A stretch of DNA of 55,964 nt from CAIQPO01 sp964648275 (GCA_964648275.1 CAZYOB010000003.1:1-55964); one strand, 5' to 3'. Counted from the first letter of the stretch, positions 1-8,157 are shown. Notes: generated by a model not told the origin, from the sequence alone. Translations and numbers: made by a program.

Positions 1-539
1 TTTTCACCCGGAAGATCAAGATCTAGCTGGTAAGCGTGGAGAAGTTGGCCACGGCGAGCACGAGTAGGTTCACCTTTATAAACAAGGTCGCCGAGGATAG
101 GACGTTCCAAAAACGCCAAATGCTGGCGGATTTGATGCTTGCGCCCGTTCTGTGTGAGATCACATTGAACTAGAGCAAGTCCACGGGATCTGTCTAATAC
201 TCGGAAAGTGGTGACAGCGGATTTTAATCCTTTGTCAGTCTCAACCTCTCGGTCGCAACCAGTCTCGCTCCAGGGTGGATTGAGAATGATTGAGAGATAG
301 CTCTTGTGGCTAATCTCATGCCAATTGCGCATGATATATGCACGTAGTGCGTCGGTCGCAAAGATAACCAATCCACTCGTGTTTTTATCAATGCGGTGGC
401 AGTTTAGAAAGCCTTTGTGGTGCTTCTGAACAGTCTTCCAAAGGGCTATCCCGTGATCCTCCGGGCATTCAACGGCAATGCCGACAGGCTTATCGATAAC
501 TAACAAATTTTCTGAAAGAAAAAGAATGTTAATGGACAA
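1..539 (-). CDS. RluA-family RNA pseudouridine synthase (partial, 3' end outside window)
   Basis: Translating the minus strand from a TTG codon at 539 gives an open frame of 179 codons that runs off the left edge. It carries the RluA-family catalytic block CHRIDKNTSGLVIF with the catalytic Asp at about residue 51, followed by the NGRKHQIRQHL motif typical of the family, so it should isomerise uridine to pseudouridine in rRNA or tRNA. The start is fixed by a strong Shine-Dalgarno sequence (GAAGGAGG, 6-7 nt before TTG), unlike most genes here. It diverges from the rrf2/suf operon. Codons ending in C are commoner than in the neighbours, which may point to a different history. The exact RNA target cannot be read from the sequence. 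Confidence 0.9.
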   Translation of the reverse strand, partial: MSINILFLSENLLVIDKPVGIAVECPEDHGIALWKTVQKHHKGFLNCHRIDKNTSGLVIFATDALRAYIMRNWHEISHKSYLSIILNPPWSETGCDREVETDKGLKSAVTTFRVLDRSRGLALVQCDLTQNGRKHQIRQHLAFLERPILGDLVYKGEPTRARRGQLLHAYQLDLDLPGE

Positions 540-585
540 GGTAATCCTCCTTCAAAAGGGTGGAAGAACCTAGGTTGTGCCTGCG

Positions 586-614
586 AGTATAACACTATAG
601 GACTGGAAAGTCAA
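586..614 (-). promoter_or_regulatory. Sigma-70-type promoter of the pseudouridine synthase gene
   Basis: On the minus strand, TTGACT (614-609) and TATACT (591-586) are separated by 17 nt. The promoter gives a leader of roughly 40 nt that contains the GAAGGAGG ribosome binding site, so this gene has a conventional leadered mRNA. Confidence 0.7.
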
Positions 615-625
615 GTCTACGTGGC

Positions 626-654
626 TTGCAGGCAGGGGATACTTGGATTATAAT
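626..654 (+). promoter_or_regulatory. Promoter of the rrf2-suf operon (leaderless)
   Basis: TTGCAG (626-631) and a perfect TATAAT (649-654) are separated by 17 nt. The ATG of the regulator lies at 664, only 9 nt after the -10 box, and no Shine-Dalgarno sequence precedes it, so the transcript should begin at or within a few bases of the start codon. Confidence 0.75.
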
Positions 655-665
655 AGTCCAAGTAT
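639..665. promoter_or_regulatory. Perfect inverted repeat over the -10 box: probable Rrf2 operator
   Basis: The arms ATACTTGGA (639-647) and TCCAAGTAT (657-665) are exact reverse complements around a 9-nt spacer that contains most of the TATAAT box. Rrf2-family dimers bind such symmetric sites. The position over the -10 box and start codon suggests autorepression of the regulator and the downstream suf genes. The symmetry is seen directly; the binding is inferred. Confidence 0.65.
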
Positions 666-1050
666 GTTTACTTTTACCAAAAAAGCAGATTATGGCCTAG
701 CTTTGCTTACAGCCTTGTCAAAAAAAGGCAGGAGTGGCAGGGTGAACCTAAAGGAGTTAGCGGAACTGGGCATGCCCAGAGCTTTCGTGTCGAAAATTGC
801 CACCTCGTTAGTAGAGGCAGGCATAATTAACTCCAAGGAGGGTAAGGGTGGTGGCTATGCTTTAAATTATGATCCGGGAGAGATATTAATCAAGGAGGCA
901 CTGGAGGCTGTTGAAGGTGAGGTCGAGACGGCTGCCTGCGGTACCTGTCCGGTATCGGGAGGTTGTGGTCAACAGGGCTTTATGGATCGTTTAACCGGAG
1001 ATATCAATGGAGTGCTGGAGAGTTATACATTAGCCGACTTATTAAAGTAA
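664..1050 (+). CDS. Rrf2-family Fe-S-sensing transcriptional regulator (IscR/SufR type)
   Basis: The 128-residue protein has the Rrf2 winged helix (KADYGLALLTAL near the N-terminus, wing KGGGYAL around 61-67) and three cysteines C92, C95 and C101 in a Cx2Cx5C cluster, the usual [2Fe-2S] ligand region of IscR-like members. It probably senses Fe-S status and controls the suf operon that begins at the next base. I chose ATG 664 over a TTG at 643 because the TTG lies inside the operator and upstream of the -10 box. The stop codon abuts the sufC ATG with no gap. Confidence 0.88.
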   Translation: MFTFTKKADYGLALLTALSKKGRSGRVNLKELAELGMPRAFVSKIATSLVEAGIINSKEGKGGGYALNYDPGEILIKEALEAVEGEVETAACGTCPVSGGCGQQGFMDRLTGDINGVLESYTLADLLK

Positions 1051-1776
1051 ATGCTGAAAATAAAAGACTTGAAAGTAAGTGTCGAAGGGAAAGAGGTGTT
1101 GCGAGGTGTAAATCTTAGTATCGGCAAGGGAGAGGTGGTAGCCTTGATGGGTCCAAATGGGTCAGGAAAATCGTCTTTATCCAATGTTGTCATGGGGAAC
1201 CCAAATTATGAAGTTTTGGGAGGAGAAATAGAATTTTTGGGTGAAAATTTGCTGGAGTTGAGTGTTGATGAGCGTGCCAGGAAGGGAATTATGATGGCTT
1301 TCCAGAACCCGGTCGCCGTGAGCGGAGTAACAGTAAGGGAATTACTACTGTCTTCAATGAGGGCCAGGGGGGAAAAGGTGAGTGCATTGGAAGTTAGAAA
1401 GAAAATCGAACAGATCGCGGACGAGTTAAAGATGGACAAAGAATTATTAACCAGGGGAATTAATGAGGGTTTCAGTGGAGGGGAGAAGAAAAAATTGGAG
1501 GTCCTGCAAATGAAGTTGCTATCCCCTAGCCTGTTAATCTTGGATGAGGTTGACTCCGGATTGGACATTGATGCGTTGAAGACAATTGCTGCTTCAGTTC
1601 AAGAAGAGGTTGAGAAGAAAGGCATGAGTGTTTTAGTGATAACCCATTATCAAAGATTGCTTAAGTATCTTATCCCCGACAAAGTAGCCGTAATGAAGGG
1701 AGGAATAATTGTCGATGAGGGAGCAGGGGAGGTAGTAGAAAAGTTAGAAAAGATGGGATACAAGATCTATGAGTAG
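1051..1776 (+). CDS. sufC: SufC, Fe-S cluster assembly ATPase
   Basis: This ABC-type ATPase of 241 residues has Walker A GPNGSGKS (34-41), signature FSGGEKKKLEVLQM (from 141), Walker B LLILDE (161-166) and the H-switch in VITHY. The pattern GGEKKKLEVLQ is characteristic of SufC rather than of a transporter ATPase. It works with SufB and SufD as the scaffold complex for cytosolic Fe-S assembly. It starts directly after the regulator stop codon and overlaps sufB by 8 nt, consistent with translational coupling. Length is normal for the family. Confidence 0.96.
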   Translation: MLKIKDLKVSVEGKEVLRGVNLSIGKGEVVALMGPNGSGKSSLSNVVMGNPNYEVLGGEIEFLGENLLELSVDERARKGIMMAFQNPVAVSGVTVRELLLSSMRARGEKVSALEVRKKIEQIADELKMDKELLTRGINEGFSGGEKKKLEVLQMKLLSPSLLILDEVDSGLDIDALKTIAASVQEEVEKKGMSVLVITHYQRLLKYLIPDKVAVMKGGIIVDEGAGEVVEKLEKMGYKIYE

Positions 1777-3199
1777 ATTCGCCACAAAAAAAATCGAGGA
1801 ACAGAAAGAAATCGAGTCCTTAGGTAAAGATTATTTATTGGGACATCACGATACAATCGAGTACGAATATAAGTCGCCCAAAGGTCTTGACGAAGGAGTG
1901 GTCAGGGATATTTCCAGGAGAAAAGGTGAACCTGAGTGGATGTTGGAAAAGAGGCTGGCGGCTCTGAAAATCTATGAAGGCAAAAGTGTTCCCGAGTGGG
2001 GTGGTGATTTGTCGGGTATCCGTTTTCAAGATATTCACTACTACCTGAAACCTAAAGCAGAGTCGGCAAAAAGTTGGGATGACGTACCCGATAAGATAAA
2101 AGAGACATTTGAAAAGATCGGTGTCCCTGAGGCCGAACGTGAGATGTTGGCGGGTGTTAAAAGCCAATATGATTCCGAGGTAGTCTATGGTTCCCTCAAG
2201 AAGGCATTGTCTGAAAAAGGAGTTGTGTTTTTATCGATGGATGAGGGATTAAAACTTTATCCTGATCTAGTGAAAGAGCATTTTGGAAAGACAATTCCCT
2301 CGGGGGACAATAAGTTGGCTGCCTTAAATACGGCTGTCTGGAGCGGTGGATCCTTTGTGTATGTTCCCAAAAATGTTGAAGTGGGATTGCCACTTCAAGC
2401 TTATTTCAGAATTAATTCCGAAAGTGCCGGTCAGTTCGAGAGGACTTTGATCATCGCAGATGAGGGAAGTAAACTGCATTACATAGAAGGGTGCAGTGCT
2501 CCCGCCTTTTCATCTGCCTCACTTCACGCCGCGGTGGTGGAAATAATTGTGAAGAAGGGTGCTAGAGTTCAGTACACTACCGTGCAAAATTGGTTTAAGA
2601 ATATCTATAACCTGGTTACCAAAAGAGCTTGGGTAGAGGAAGATGGTGAAATGAGGTGGGTAGACGGAAACCTGGGAAGTAAGCTAACGATGAAGTACCC
2701 CGCTTGTATTTTGGCCGGGAAGAGAGCTAAGGGAGAAACATTATCAATTGCCTGGGCAGGAGCGGACCAACATCAGGATACCGGGGCAAAGATGATCCAT
2801 CTGGCAGAAGATACAACCTCGAGAATTATCAGCAAGAGTATTAGCAAGGGTGGTGGAAGGGCGACATATAGAGGATTGGTACACATTGGACGCGGAGCGA
2901 AGAATGCCAGGTCTAAAGTAGTGTGTGACGCTTTGATCCTGGATGACAAGAGTAGGACCGACACCTATCCGACGAATAAGATAATGGAATCGGAGGTCAC
3001 TTTGGAGCATGAGGCGACCGTAAGTAAAGTCAGCGAAGAACAACTTTTCTATTTGATGTCTAGGGGTATTGAAGAGCATGAGGCCGAGGCGCTGATCGTC
3101 AATGGTTTCCTGGAAGAGATTATCAAGGAAATACCGCTTGAGTATGCGGTAGAAATGAACAGATTAGTAAACTTGGAGATGGAAGGAAGTGTGGGATAG
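1769..3199 (+). CDS. sufB: SufB, Fe-S cluster scaffold protein
   Basis: The 476-residue protein has normal SufB length and conserved blocks, including YIEGCSAP (C242), RSKVVCDALI (C386, in the region of the cluster-binding Cys of E. coli SufB) and the C-terminal EHEATVSKVSEEQLFYLMSRGI block. It is the scaffold on which the nascent Fe-S cluster is built with SufC and SufD. The start overlaps the end of sufC by 8 nt, and the shortened sufD follows 3 nt after the stop. All expected core elements are present. Confidence 0.96.
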   Translation: MSRFATKKIEEQKEIESLGKDYLLGHHDTIEYEYKSPKGLDEGVVRDISRRKGEPEWMLEKRLAALKIYEGKSVPEWGGDLSGIRFQDIHYYLKPKAESAKSWDDVPDKIKETFEKIGVPEAEREMLAGVKSQYDSEVVYGSLKKALSEKGVVFLSMDEGLKLYPDLVKEHFGKTIPSGDNKLAALNTAVWSGGSFVYVPKNVEVGLPLQAYFRINSESAGQFERTLIIADEGSKLHYIEGCSAPAFSSASLHAAVVEIIVKKGARVQYTTVQNWFKNIYNLVTKRAWVEEDGEMRWVDGNLGSKLTMKYPACILAGKRAKGETLSIAWAGADQHQDTGAKMIHLAEDTTSRIISKSISKGGGRATYRGLVHIGRGAKNARSKVVCDALILDDKSRTDTYPTNKIMESEVTLEHEATVSKVSEEQLFYLMSRGIEEHEAEALIVNGFLEEIIKEIPLEYAVEMNRLVNLEMEGSVG

Positions 3200-3202
3200 A
3201 AA

Positions 3203-3676
3203 ATGAAACAGCAAGAATTCAAAATAAACCAGCCGGGAAAGTACGAATATCTATTGCCCTTTAAGACAGAGGGAGAAGAAGGGAAATTGGTGGGAATAAT
3301 CGAAGCTCGGGCACCCGGGGATTATGAAGTCAGAGTGGTGGCTGACCATCTGGTGGCAAAGACAAACGGTAGAGTGGAAGTAAGGGGAGTGGTGGAAAAT
3401 GGAGCTAAGGTAAAACTAGTCGGTCTGGTAAAGATTGCAGAGGGAGCAAGAGAAACAGACAGTTTTTTGAGTTTGAAATTGCTGATGCTAGACAACAGAA
3501 GTTATGCTTTGGCAGAACCTGAGTTGGAGATACTGAACAATGACGTGAAAGCCAGTCACTCGGCCAGTGTGGGACGGATAGACAAGGAGCAGTTATTTTA
3601 TCTTTCCAGTAGAGGGATTGCCGAAGTGGAGGCCAAGAGACTGATCGTTAATGGATTCTTAATGAAAAAGGCGTAG
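3203..3676 (+). CDS. sufD: SufD-like protein, strongly shortened
   Basis: The product has 157 residues, whereas SufD is usually about 400 or more. What remains is the C-terminal beta-helix core ending in the shared SufB/SufD block HSASVGRIDKEQLFYLSSRGI. The N-terminal domain and the first part of the helix are missing. No frameshifted remnant is visible between sufB (stop 3199) and this start at 3203, so this looks like a true minimal SufD rather than a recent truncation. It probably partners SufB in a SufBC2D-type complex. Assignment rests on the C-terminal motif and position in the operon. Confidence 0.8.
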   Translation: MKQQEFKINQPGKYEYLLPFKTEGEEGKLVGIIEARAPGDYEVRVVADHLVAKTNGRVEVRGVVENGAKVKLVGLVKIAEGARETDSFLSLKLLMLDNRSYALAEPELEILNNDVKASHSASVGRIDKEQLFYLSSRGIAEVEAKRLIVNGFLMKKA

Positions 3677-3689
3677 ACTATTATTAATT

Positions 3690-3695
3690 TAAAAT
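3690..3695 (+). promoter_or_regulatory. Putative internal -10 box for leaderless sufS
   Basis: TAAAAT is followed by exactly 6 nt and then ATG 3702, matching the leaderless geometry seen elsewhere in this window. No good -35 hexamer is visible. It could give separate expression of the cysteine desulfurase pair sufS-sufU. Confidence 0.4.
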
Positions 3696-3701
3696 TGACT
3701 C

Positions 3702-4988
3702 ATGATGAACGTAGAAAAAATCAGAAATGACTTCCCTATCTTAAAAAGGAAGATCAAAGGCAAGGACTTGGTATATCTTGACAGTGGAGCCACTTCACAG
3801 AAACCCGAGTCGGTAATAAAGGCAATTGATAGTTATTATCGAGAGTCAAACGCCAATATTCACAGAGGTGTGTACGAACTGTCCGTTGAGTCGACGAGAA
3901 TGGTCGACGAATCGAGGGCAACAATAGCGACTTTCTTAGGAGCCAGATTCGAGGAAATAATTTTTGTGAGAAATGCCAGCGAAGCACTCAATTTGGTGGC
4001 GTATTCCTGGGGAAGAGACAATATTCAAAAAGGAGACGCAATCATTGTCAGTAAATTAGAACATCATTCGAATCTGATTCCCTGGCAAGAATTATGTCGC
4101 GAGAAGGGGGCGGAATTGCGAGTGATCGAGGTGACCGAGTCGGCAGAGCTTAATTTGGAAAATGGCAAGATTGAACAGTTGGAGGATAAGGGTTTAAGGG
4201 TTAAGGTCGGAGGACTGAGAGACTTAATCGATGACAAGGTAAAACTGCTGGCCATTACCGGAGTGTCCAATGTAATGGGAACTATCACTCCTCTGCAGGA
4301 GATAATAAAAGAAATCAGGAAGCAGTCTCTCGGGGTGAAGGTATTGGTGGATGGAGCACAGATGGTGCCCCATATGAGCGTGGATGTAAAAAAACTAGGT
4401 GCGGATTTCTTAGTGTTTTCGGGTCATAAAATGTTGGGTCCGACCGGTACAGGAGTGTTATGGGGGAAGAAAGAGGTTTTGGAGGAAATGAGACCTTTCT
4501 TGTTTGGTGGTGACATGATCAATGAAGTAAAGTTGACCGGAGCATCTTGGGCTGGCTTGCCAAATAAATTTGAAGCAGGCACACCGGATATTGCCGGGAT
4601 TGTTGGCTTGGGAGCGGCAGTGGAATATTTAAAGAAGATCGGGATGGATAATGTTAGGCAACATGAAAAGGAGTTGCTCGAATATGCACTGAAACGTTTC
4701 AGAGAATTGTCCGATGAAGGTTTGGTGACAGTGTACGGGCCAGAGAATGCTGAGGTAAGAGGTGGGGCAATCCCTTTCAATGTAAAAGGTGTACACGCAC
4801 ATGACACTGCTCAGATCCTGGATAGTTTTGGTATCGCTGTCAGGTCAGGTCAACACTGTGCCGGTCCACTCGTAACTGGTTTCGGGGTGATGGCGATGGC
4901 AAGAGTAACTTTTTATATTTACAATACAAAGACGGAGATTGACTATTTGATTGATAAAATTAGAGAAGTCCCGAAAGTATTTATTTAG
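3702..4988 (+). CDS. sufS: SufS, cysteine desulfurase (class V aminotransferase fold)
   Basis: This PLP enzyme of 428 residues removes sulfur from cysteine for Fe-S assembly. The PLP lysine is K243 in FSGHKMLGPTGTG and the catalytic cysteine is C386 in RSGQHCAGPL, the arrangement of group II desulfurases. The N-terminal block YLDSGATSQKP and HxxN region HHSNLIPW are also typical. A stretch at about 146-176 looks longer than in standard SufS. The sequence begins ATGATG; either Met could be used. It is separated from sufD by 25 nt containing a possible promoter, and sufU follows immediately. Confidence 0.95.
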   Translation: MMNVEKIRNDFPILKRKIKGKDLVYLDSGATSQKPESVIKAIDSYYRESNANIHRGVYELSVESTRMVDESRATIATFLGARFEEIIFVRNASEALNLVAYSWGRDNIQKGDAIIVSKLEHHSNLIPWQELCREKGAELRVIEVTESAELNLENGKIEQLEDKGLRVKVGGLRDLIDDKVKLLAITGVSNVMGTITPLQEIIKEIRKQSLGVKVLVDGAQMVPHMSVDVKKLGADFLVFSGHKMLGPTGTGVLWGKKEVLEEMRPFLFGGDMINEVKLTGASWAGLPNKFEAGTPDIAGIVGLGAAVEYLKKIGMDNVRQHEKELLEYALKRFRELSDEGLVTVYGPENAEVRGGAIPFNVKGVHAHDTAQILDSFGIAVRSGQHCAGPLVTGFGVMAMARVTFYIYNTKTEIDYLIDKIREVPKVFI

Positions 4989-4992
4989 ACAA

Positions 4993-5352
4993 ATGTCCGA
5001 TTATCGCGAAGAAATCATTGATCATTACAAGAACCCGAGGAATTTTGGACTGATGGAGAAGCCTGACTTGGAAATTACCGAGGCAAACTCATCCTGTGGT
5101 GACATGATCAAGATCTATGTCAAGAAGGACGGGGAAAAGATATCGGAGATGATGTGGCAAGGGGTTGGATGTGCTATCTCAACTGCGGCTGCGAGCATGC
5201 TCTCCGAAAGAGTAAAGGGAATGAATGAAAAAGAGTTGTTGGCGTTGGGAGACAAAGGGGTGGTAGAAATGCTCGGAGGGGAAGTTAATCTCGGAAGAAT
5301 CAATTGTGCGACATTAGCCTACAGAGGATTATTAAAAGCTTTTGAAAAATGA
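4993..5352 (+). CDS. sufU: SufU-type Fe-S assembly protein / SufS sulfurtransferase partner
   Basis: The 119-residue protein has the IscU/SufU fold with C35 (SSCGD, D37), C60 (GVGCAIS) and C105 (GRINCATLAY). The absence of the His next to the third Cys fits SufU rather than IscU. SufU proteins accept persulfide sulfur from SufS with a zinc ion bound by these residues. I chose ATG 4993 because homologues start at MSDYREEIIDHY; upstream in-frame codons lie inside sufS. The stop overlaps the next start in an ATGA-type junction. Confidence 0.93.
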   Translation: MSDYREEIIDHYKNPRNFGLMEKPDLEITEANSSCGDMIKIYVKKDGEKISEMMWQGVGCAISTAAASMLSERVKGMNEKELLALGDKGVVEMLGGEVNLGRINCATLAYRGLLKAFEK

Positions 5353-6002
5353 ACGATCTTAAAACGGTGTTATTGATAGTTGGAGGAAGTATTGTTCTCG
5401 TGTTGCTGATGATTTTTGGTCTGACTAAAATGGCCGGAAATAGTGGAAATGAAGTGGGAGTAATCGTAGATGAAAATGTCCTTTCGGACGGAGCTTTACT
5501 GTCGACTCAAAGTGGGAAAGTGAAGGTGACGGTAGTCAATTTTTCAGACATGCAATGTCCCGCGTGTAAAGCTGCCGATGGGGTTTTGGAGGGATTGGTA
5601 GGGAAAGAAGGGGTGAGATATGTGATCAGACACTACCCGCTGATGGGTCACAGATATTCTACGAACGGGGCAAGGGCAGTGGAGGCGGCGAGACAAATGG
5701 GGAAGGGGTGGGAAATGATGGATCTATTGTTTGAGAAACAGGAAGAATGGTCAGGAGTGAGCCCTAAAGAGATTGACGCGAGGATGATCAGTTATGCTAC
5801 CGACTTGGGACTTGAAAAGACAGATTTTGAAGAAAGATCTAAGAGTGATGACACTGCCCAAGCGGTGAACACGGACAAAGCTTTAGGTGATAGATTGCGT
5901 TTGAGCGGAACACCAACAGTATATGTAAATGGCGAACAAGTATCACCTGATTTTGTGTTGGGAAGAGTAGATGAATTAATTAAGGCTGCAGGAGAAAAAT
6001 GA
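5349..6002 (+). CDS. DsbA-like membrane-anchored thiol oxidoreductase
   Basis: The 217-residue protein has an N-terminal membrane anchor (about 6-28) and an extracytoplasmic thioredoxin-fold domain with CPAC (70-73) after a beta strand, plus the cis-Pro segment SGTPTVYVNG. This is the DsbA/DsbG-like architecture (thioredoxin_4 family) common in CPR bacteria. It probably makes or isomerises disulfides outside the membrane. It is translationally coupled to sufU upstream and to the CcdA-like protein downstream (ATGA overlap at 5999), suggesting that pair forms a redox relay. Confidence 0.88.
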   Translation: MNDLKTVLLIVGGSIVLVLLMIFGLTKMAGNSGNEVGVIVDENVLSDGALLSTQSGKVKVTVVNFSDMQCPACKAADGVLEGLVGKEGVRYVIRHYPLMGHRYSTNGARAVEAARQMGKGWEMMDLLFEKQEEWSGVSPKEIDARMISYATDLGLEKTDFEERSKSDDTAQAVNTDKALGDRLRLSGTPTVYVNGEQVSPDFVLGRVDELIKAAGEK

Positions 6003-6682
6003 TTGGTTTACCCATATTAACTGCGGCGGCTTTGGCAAACGGACTTAATCCTTGTGGAATCGGGATGACGATAACTTTTTTGGGATATTTACTGGTGTTC
6101 GGAGGTGCGGGTAAGGACAAGAGATCTCTGCTGAAGATAGGAGCAGCGTATGTCTTGGCAGTGTTTTTGACCTATCTTTTTGCTGGCCTAATTTTTTACG
6201 GCTTGGTCTATTATATGCAACGATGGTGGATAGCCAGTGTATTCAAATATATTTTGGGGGCTCTGATATTACTTGCTGGCGTAATCCAGTTGAAGGATGT
6301 GTTCCTGCCCAATTTGCCAATACACCTGAGGATGGGCATGGGTGGTTTCAAAAAACTAAATGGATTAATGGCAAAGGCGAGTCTGCCGGTGGCATTTTTG
6401 ATTGGGTTTTTAACTACCGCTTTTTCAACTCCCTGCATGATGCCCTTGTATGTGGGAACGACTGCAGTAATTGCGCGGAGCGGGTTACCGATGGTGGCGG
6501 TTTTGGGATATTTTCTTTATTACAACTTGATATTTATTTTGCCAATGATCCTGGTTTGGGTGGTGATGGTGGCAGGTAAAGAAGTGGTGGAGATGAAAGA
6601 GTTGGAACATAAGTATGGAAAATGGATGAGATTGATCATGGGTCTTTTTATGGTGGTAGTTGGGGTTTGGCTATTAAGGTAG
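5999..6682 (+). CDS. CcdA/DsbD-like transmembrane thiol electron carrier
   Basis: The product is 227 residues with about six hydrophobic segments and two membrane-embedded cysteines in NPCG (C19) and STPCMMP (C146), the paired cysteines that CcdA/DsbD proteins use to carry electrons from cytosolic thioredoxin to the outside. It overlaps the DsbA-like gene by 4 nt, so the likely partner is that oxidoreductase. The cytosolic donor may be the thioredoxin system encoded at 54168-55480. Length is normal for the CcdA group. Confidence 0.88.
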   Translation: MIGLPILTAAALANGLNPCGIGMTITFLGYLLVFGGAGKDKRSLLKIGAAYVLAVFLTYLFAGLIFYGLVYYMQRWWIASVFKYILGALILLAGVIQLKDVFLPNLPIHLRMGMGGFKKLNGLMAKASLPVAFLIGFLTTAFSTPCMMPLYVGTTAVIARSGLPMVAVLGYFLYYNLIFILPMILVWVVMVAGKEVVEMKELEHKYGKWMRLIMGLFMVVVGVWLLR

Positions 6683-6697
6683 GTGTAATATTTTAAT

Positions 6698-7423
6698 ATG
6701 GCAGTGAAGAAACTCATCGGGAAAGTAGAATTTAAAGATAATTTGGCTGGAGAAGTTTGGTCGGTGAGAATAAAATTTTCTGAAGATTTATACTTTACCC
6801 CCGGTCAATATGTAAGCGTGAGAGTAAGTGAGGAAGGAGAAAGAAGATCTTATTCTATAGCCAGTTTACCGAGCGTCGTCGAGGGTGATATGAGAGACTA
6901 CATTGATCTTCTAATTGATGTTTCACCGATGGGTCTGGGTTCAAGGTACTTCTTAGCGTTAAAGGTAGGAGACCCTGTCGAGATACTTGGTTTCTTGGGT
7001 AAATTCACCGTGGATGAAGCAAAGCTAAAATCAACAGATACCTTATTGTTCGTTGCAACAGGATCGGGGATCGCCCCATTGAAACCTATGATCGAAGATT
7101 TGCTGGCTGTGAAATCTTTTAAGGGGAAAGTTGTTCTGGTTTGGGGGATGAGGAAAGAGCTCGACCTGTATTGGGGTGAGGAGATAGAGAGATTGGGTAG
7201 GGATTACGAGAATTTTGTTTATGAATTGGTCCTATCCCAACCGGATGAGGAATGGCCGGGGAATAAGGGACATGTGGCAGATATAATCGAAAGTCTCGGT
7301 ATTGATTGGGGAAATACCAAGGCATATCTTTGTGGAGCATCTGATATGGTTGAGGAAATTGTGATTAATCTGGCAGGGAAAGGAGTTGATGAGAAAAACA
7401 TCATCCATGAGAAGTACGCCTGA
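6698..7423 (+). CDS. Ferredoxin-NADP+ reductase-like flavoprotein
   Basis: This 241-residue protein has the FNR fold: an FAD-binding beta barrel with RRSYSIAS near residue 50 and an NAD(P)-binding half with GSGIAPLKPMIEDLL and LCGASDMVEE. It should move electrons between NAD(P)H and a one-electron carrier; the ferredoxin encoded at 7701 is the obvious local candidate. A TAATAT hexamer at 6686-6691 sits 6 nt before the ATG, suggesting its own leaderless promoter. The FNR subfamily and direction of electron flow cannot be decided from sequence. Confidence 0.87.
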   Translation: MAVKKLIGKVEFKDNLAGEVWSVRIKFSEDLYFTPGQYVSVRVSEEGERRSYSIASLPSVVEGDMRDYIDLLIDVSPMGLGSRYFLALKVGDPVEILGFLGKFTVDEAKLKSTDTLLFVATGSGIAPLKPMIEDLLAVKSFKGKVVLVWGMRKELDLYWGEEIERLGRDYENFVYELVLSQPDEEWPGNKGHVADIIESLGIDWGNTKAYLCGASDMVEEIVINLAGKGVDEKNIIHEKYA

Positions 7424-7431
7424 GCGTTTGG

Positions 7432-7437
7432 TATACT
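7432..7437 (+). promoter_or_regulatory. Extended -10 promoter element (leaderless lipoprotein gene)
   Basis: TGGTATACT forms an extended -10 element (TG at 7429-7430, TATACT at 7432-7437) ending 7 nt before ATG 7445. No Shine-Dalgarno sequence lies between them. Confidence 0.55.
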
Positions 7438-7444
7438 TTAAGGA

Positions 7445-7708
7445 ATGAAACGAGTCGGTTTTGTGATATTTATAACTGCTGCATTTTTATTTTCCGGTTG
7501 TACTGCTACGAGAGAAGAGCCCATGCCTCTAGACTTGAATGATCAGGCATTACCGGGAGCAACAGTTCCTGAAGGAGCCCCTGAAGAGACTGTGGTGGCG
7601 CCTCCAGTTCAGGGTGATTCTACGAGTGAGATAGATGCGATGCAAAGGGATCTTAACAGTATTGAGATTGATGAGGGTTTAGACGAGGATATTCAACTAT
7701 ATGAGTGA
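7445..7708 (+). CDS. Small predicted lipoprotein, function unknown
   Basis: The 87-residue product starts with a classical lipoprotein signal peptide: positive N-terminus MKR, hydrophobic core, and lipobox LFSGC with the modified cysteine at residue 19. The mature part is acidic, Pro-rich and without a recognised domain. It would be anchored on the outer face of the membrane. It overlaps the ferredoxin start by 8 nt, so the two are probably translated together, but no functional link is evident. Confidence 0.75.
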   Translation: MKRVGFVIFITAAFLFSGCTATREEPMPLDLNDQALPGATVPEGAPEETVVAPPVQGDSTSEIDAMQRDLNSIEIDEGLDEDIQLYE

Positions 7709-7976
7709 TCCCAGACTCAAAAGAAAATTCATTGTAAGCATTGATCCGGAAAGATGTATTGGGTGTGGAAGCTGTGAGAGTATTTCGGAGTTAATATTTA
7801 AGCTTAACGAAAAAGGTGTTGCAGAGGTCAGATCACAAGATGGAGACGATGAGGATAAGCTGTTGGCAGCACAATCTTGTCCGACGAATGCAATTAAGGT
7901 TGTAGACTTAGAAACAGGTGAAGTTCAGTGGCCGAAGGTAAAAATTCAGAAAGGAGGTGAGGAGGGTGAGGAATAA
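7701..7976 (+). CDS. Single-cluster [4Fe-4S] ferredoxin
   Basis: The 91-residue protein has CIGCGSC (C19, C22, C25) and a distant C60 in QSCPTNAIKV, the four ligands of a monocluster ferredoxin, with an acidic segment GDDEDK between them. It is a cytosolic electron carrier. Its place between an FNR-like reductase and a SufT-like protein at the end of the SUF region suggests it supplies or receives electrons for Fe-S assembly; that role is inference. The C-terminal 25 residues after the last Cys are charged and not part of the core fold. Confidence 0.88.
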   Translation: MSDPRLKRKFIVSIDPERCIGCGSCESISELIFKLNEKGVAEVRSQDGDDEDKLLAAQSCPTNAIKVVDLETGEVQWPKVKIQKGGEEGEE

Positions 7977-8157
7977 GGACAAACTTGCACTGGGGAAAAC
8001 CCTGATCTACGGATCGGTAGTATGTGTGATACTTGCTTTCATTGGGGCGGTTGGAACCGACATGTGGCTTGCCAGTACACAATGGATGTTAATCGCTCTG
8101 ACTCTGGCAATCTGGGGAGTGTTTGTGTTGCTGGAGGCACAGTTTAAAGTAAAGTGA
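7966..8157 (+). CDS. Small two-helix membrane protein, unknown function
   Basis: A 63-residue protein with two hydrophobic segments (about 11-30 and 37-55) and short charged ends. I chose the GTG at 7966 because AAGGAGG stands 8 nt upstream of it; an in-frame GTG at 7957 would sit directly on that site. It overlaps the ferredoxin end and its TGA stop overlaps the next GTG start (GTGA), so it belongs to the operon. No family recognised. Confidence 0.6.
   Translation: MRNKDKLALGKTLIYGSVVCVILAFIGAVGTDMWLASTQWMLIALTLAIWGVFVLLEAQFKVK

Noticed and set aside
3702..4807. Several long open frames antisense to sufS, ftsH, ligase and other genes
   Set aside because: They are shadows of strongly coding sequence without start signals or protein-family motifs.
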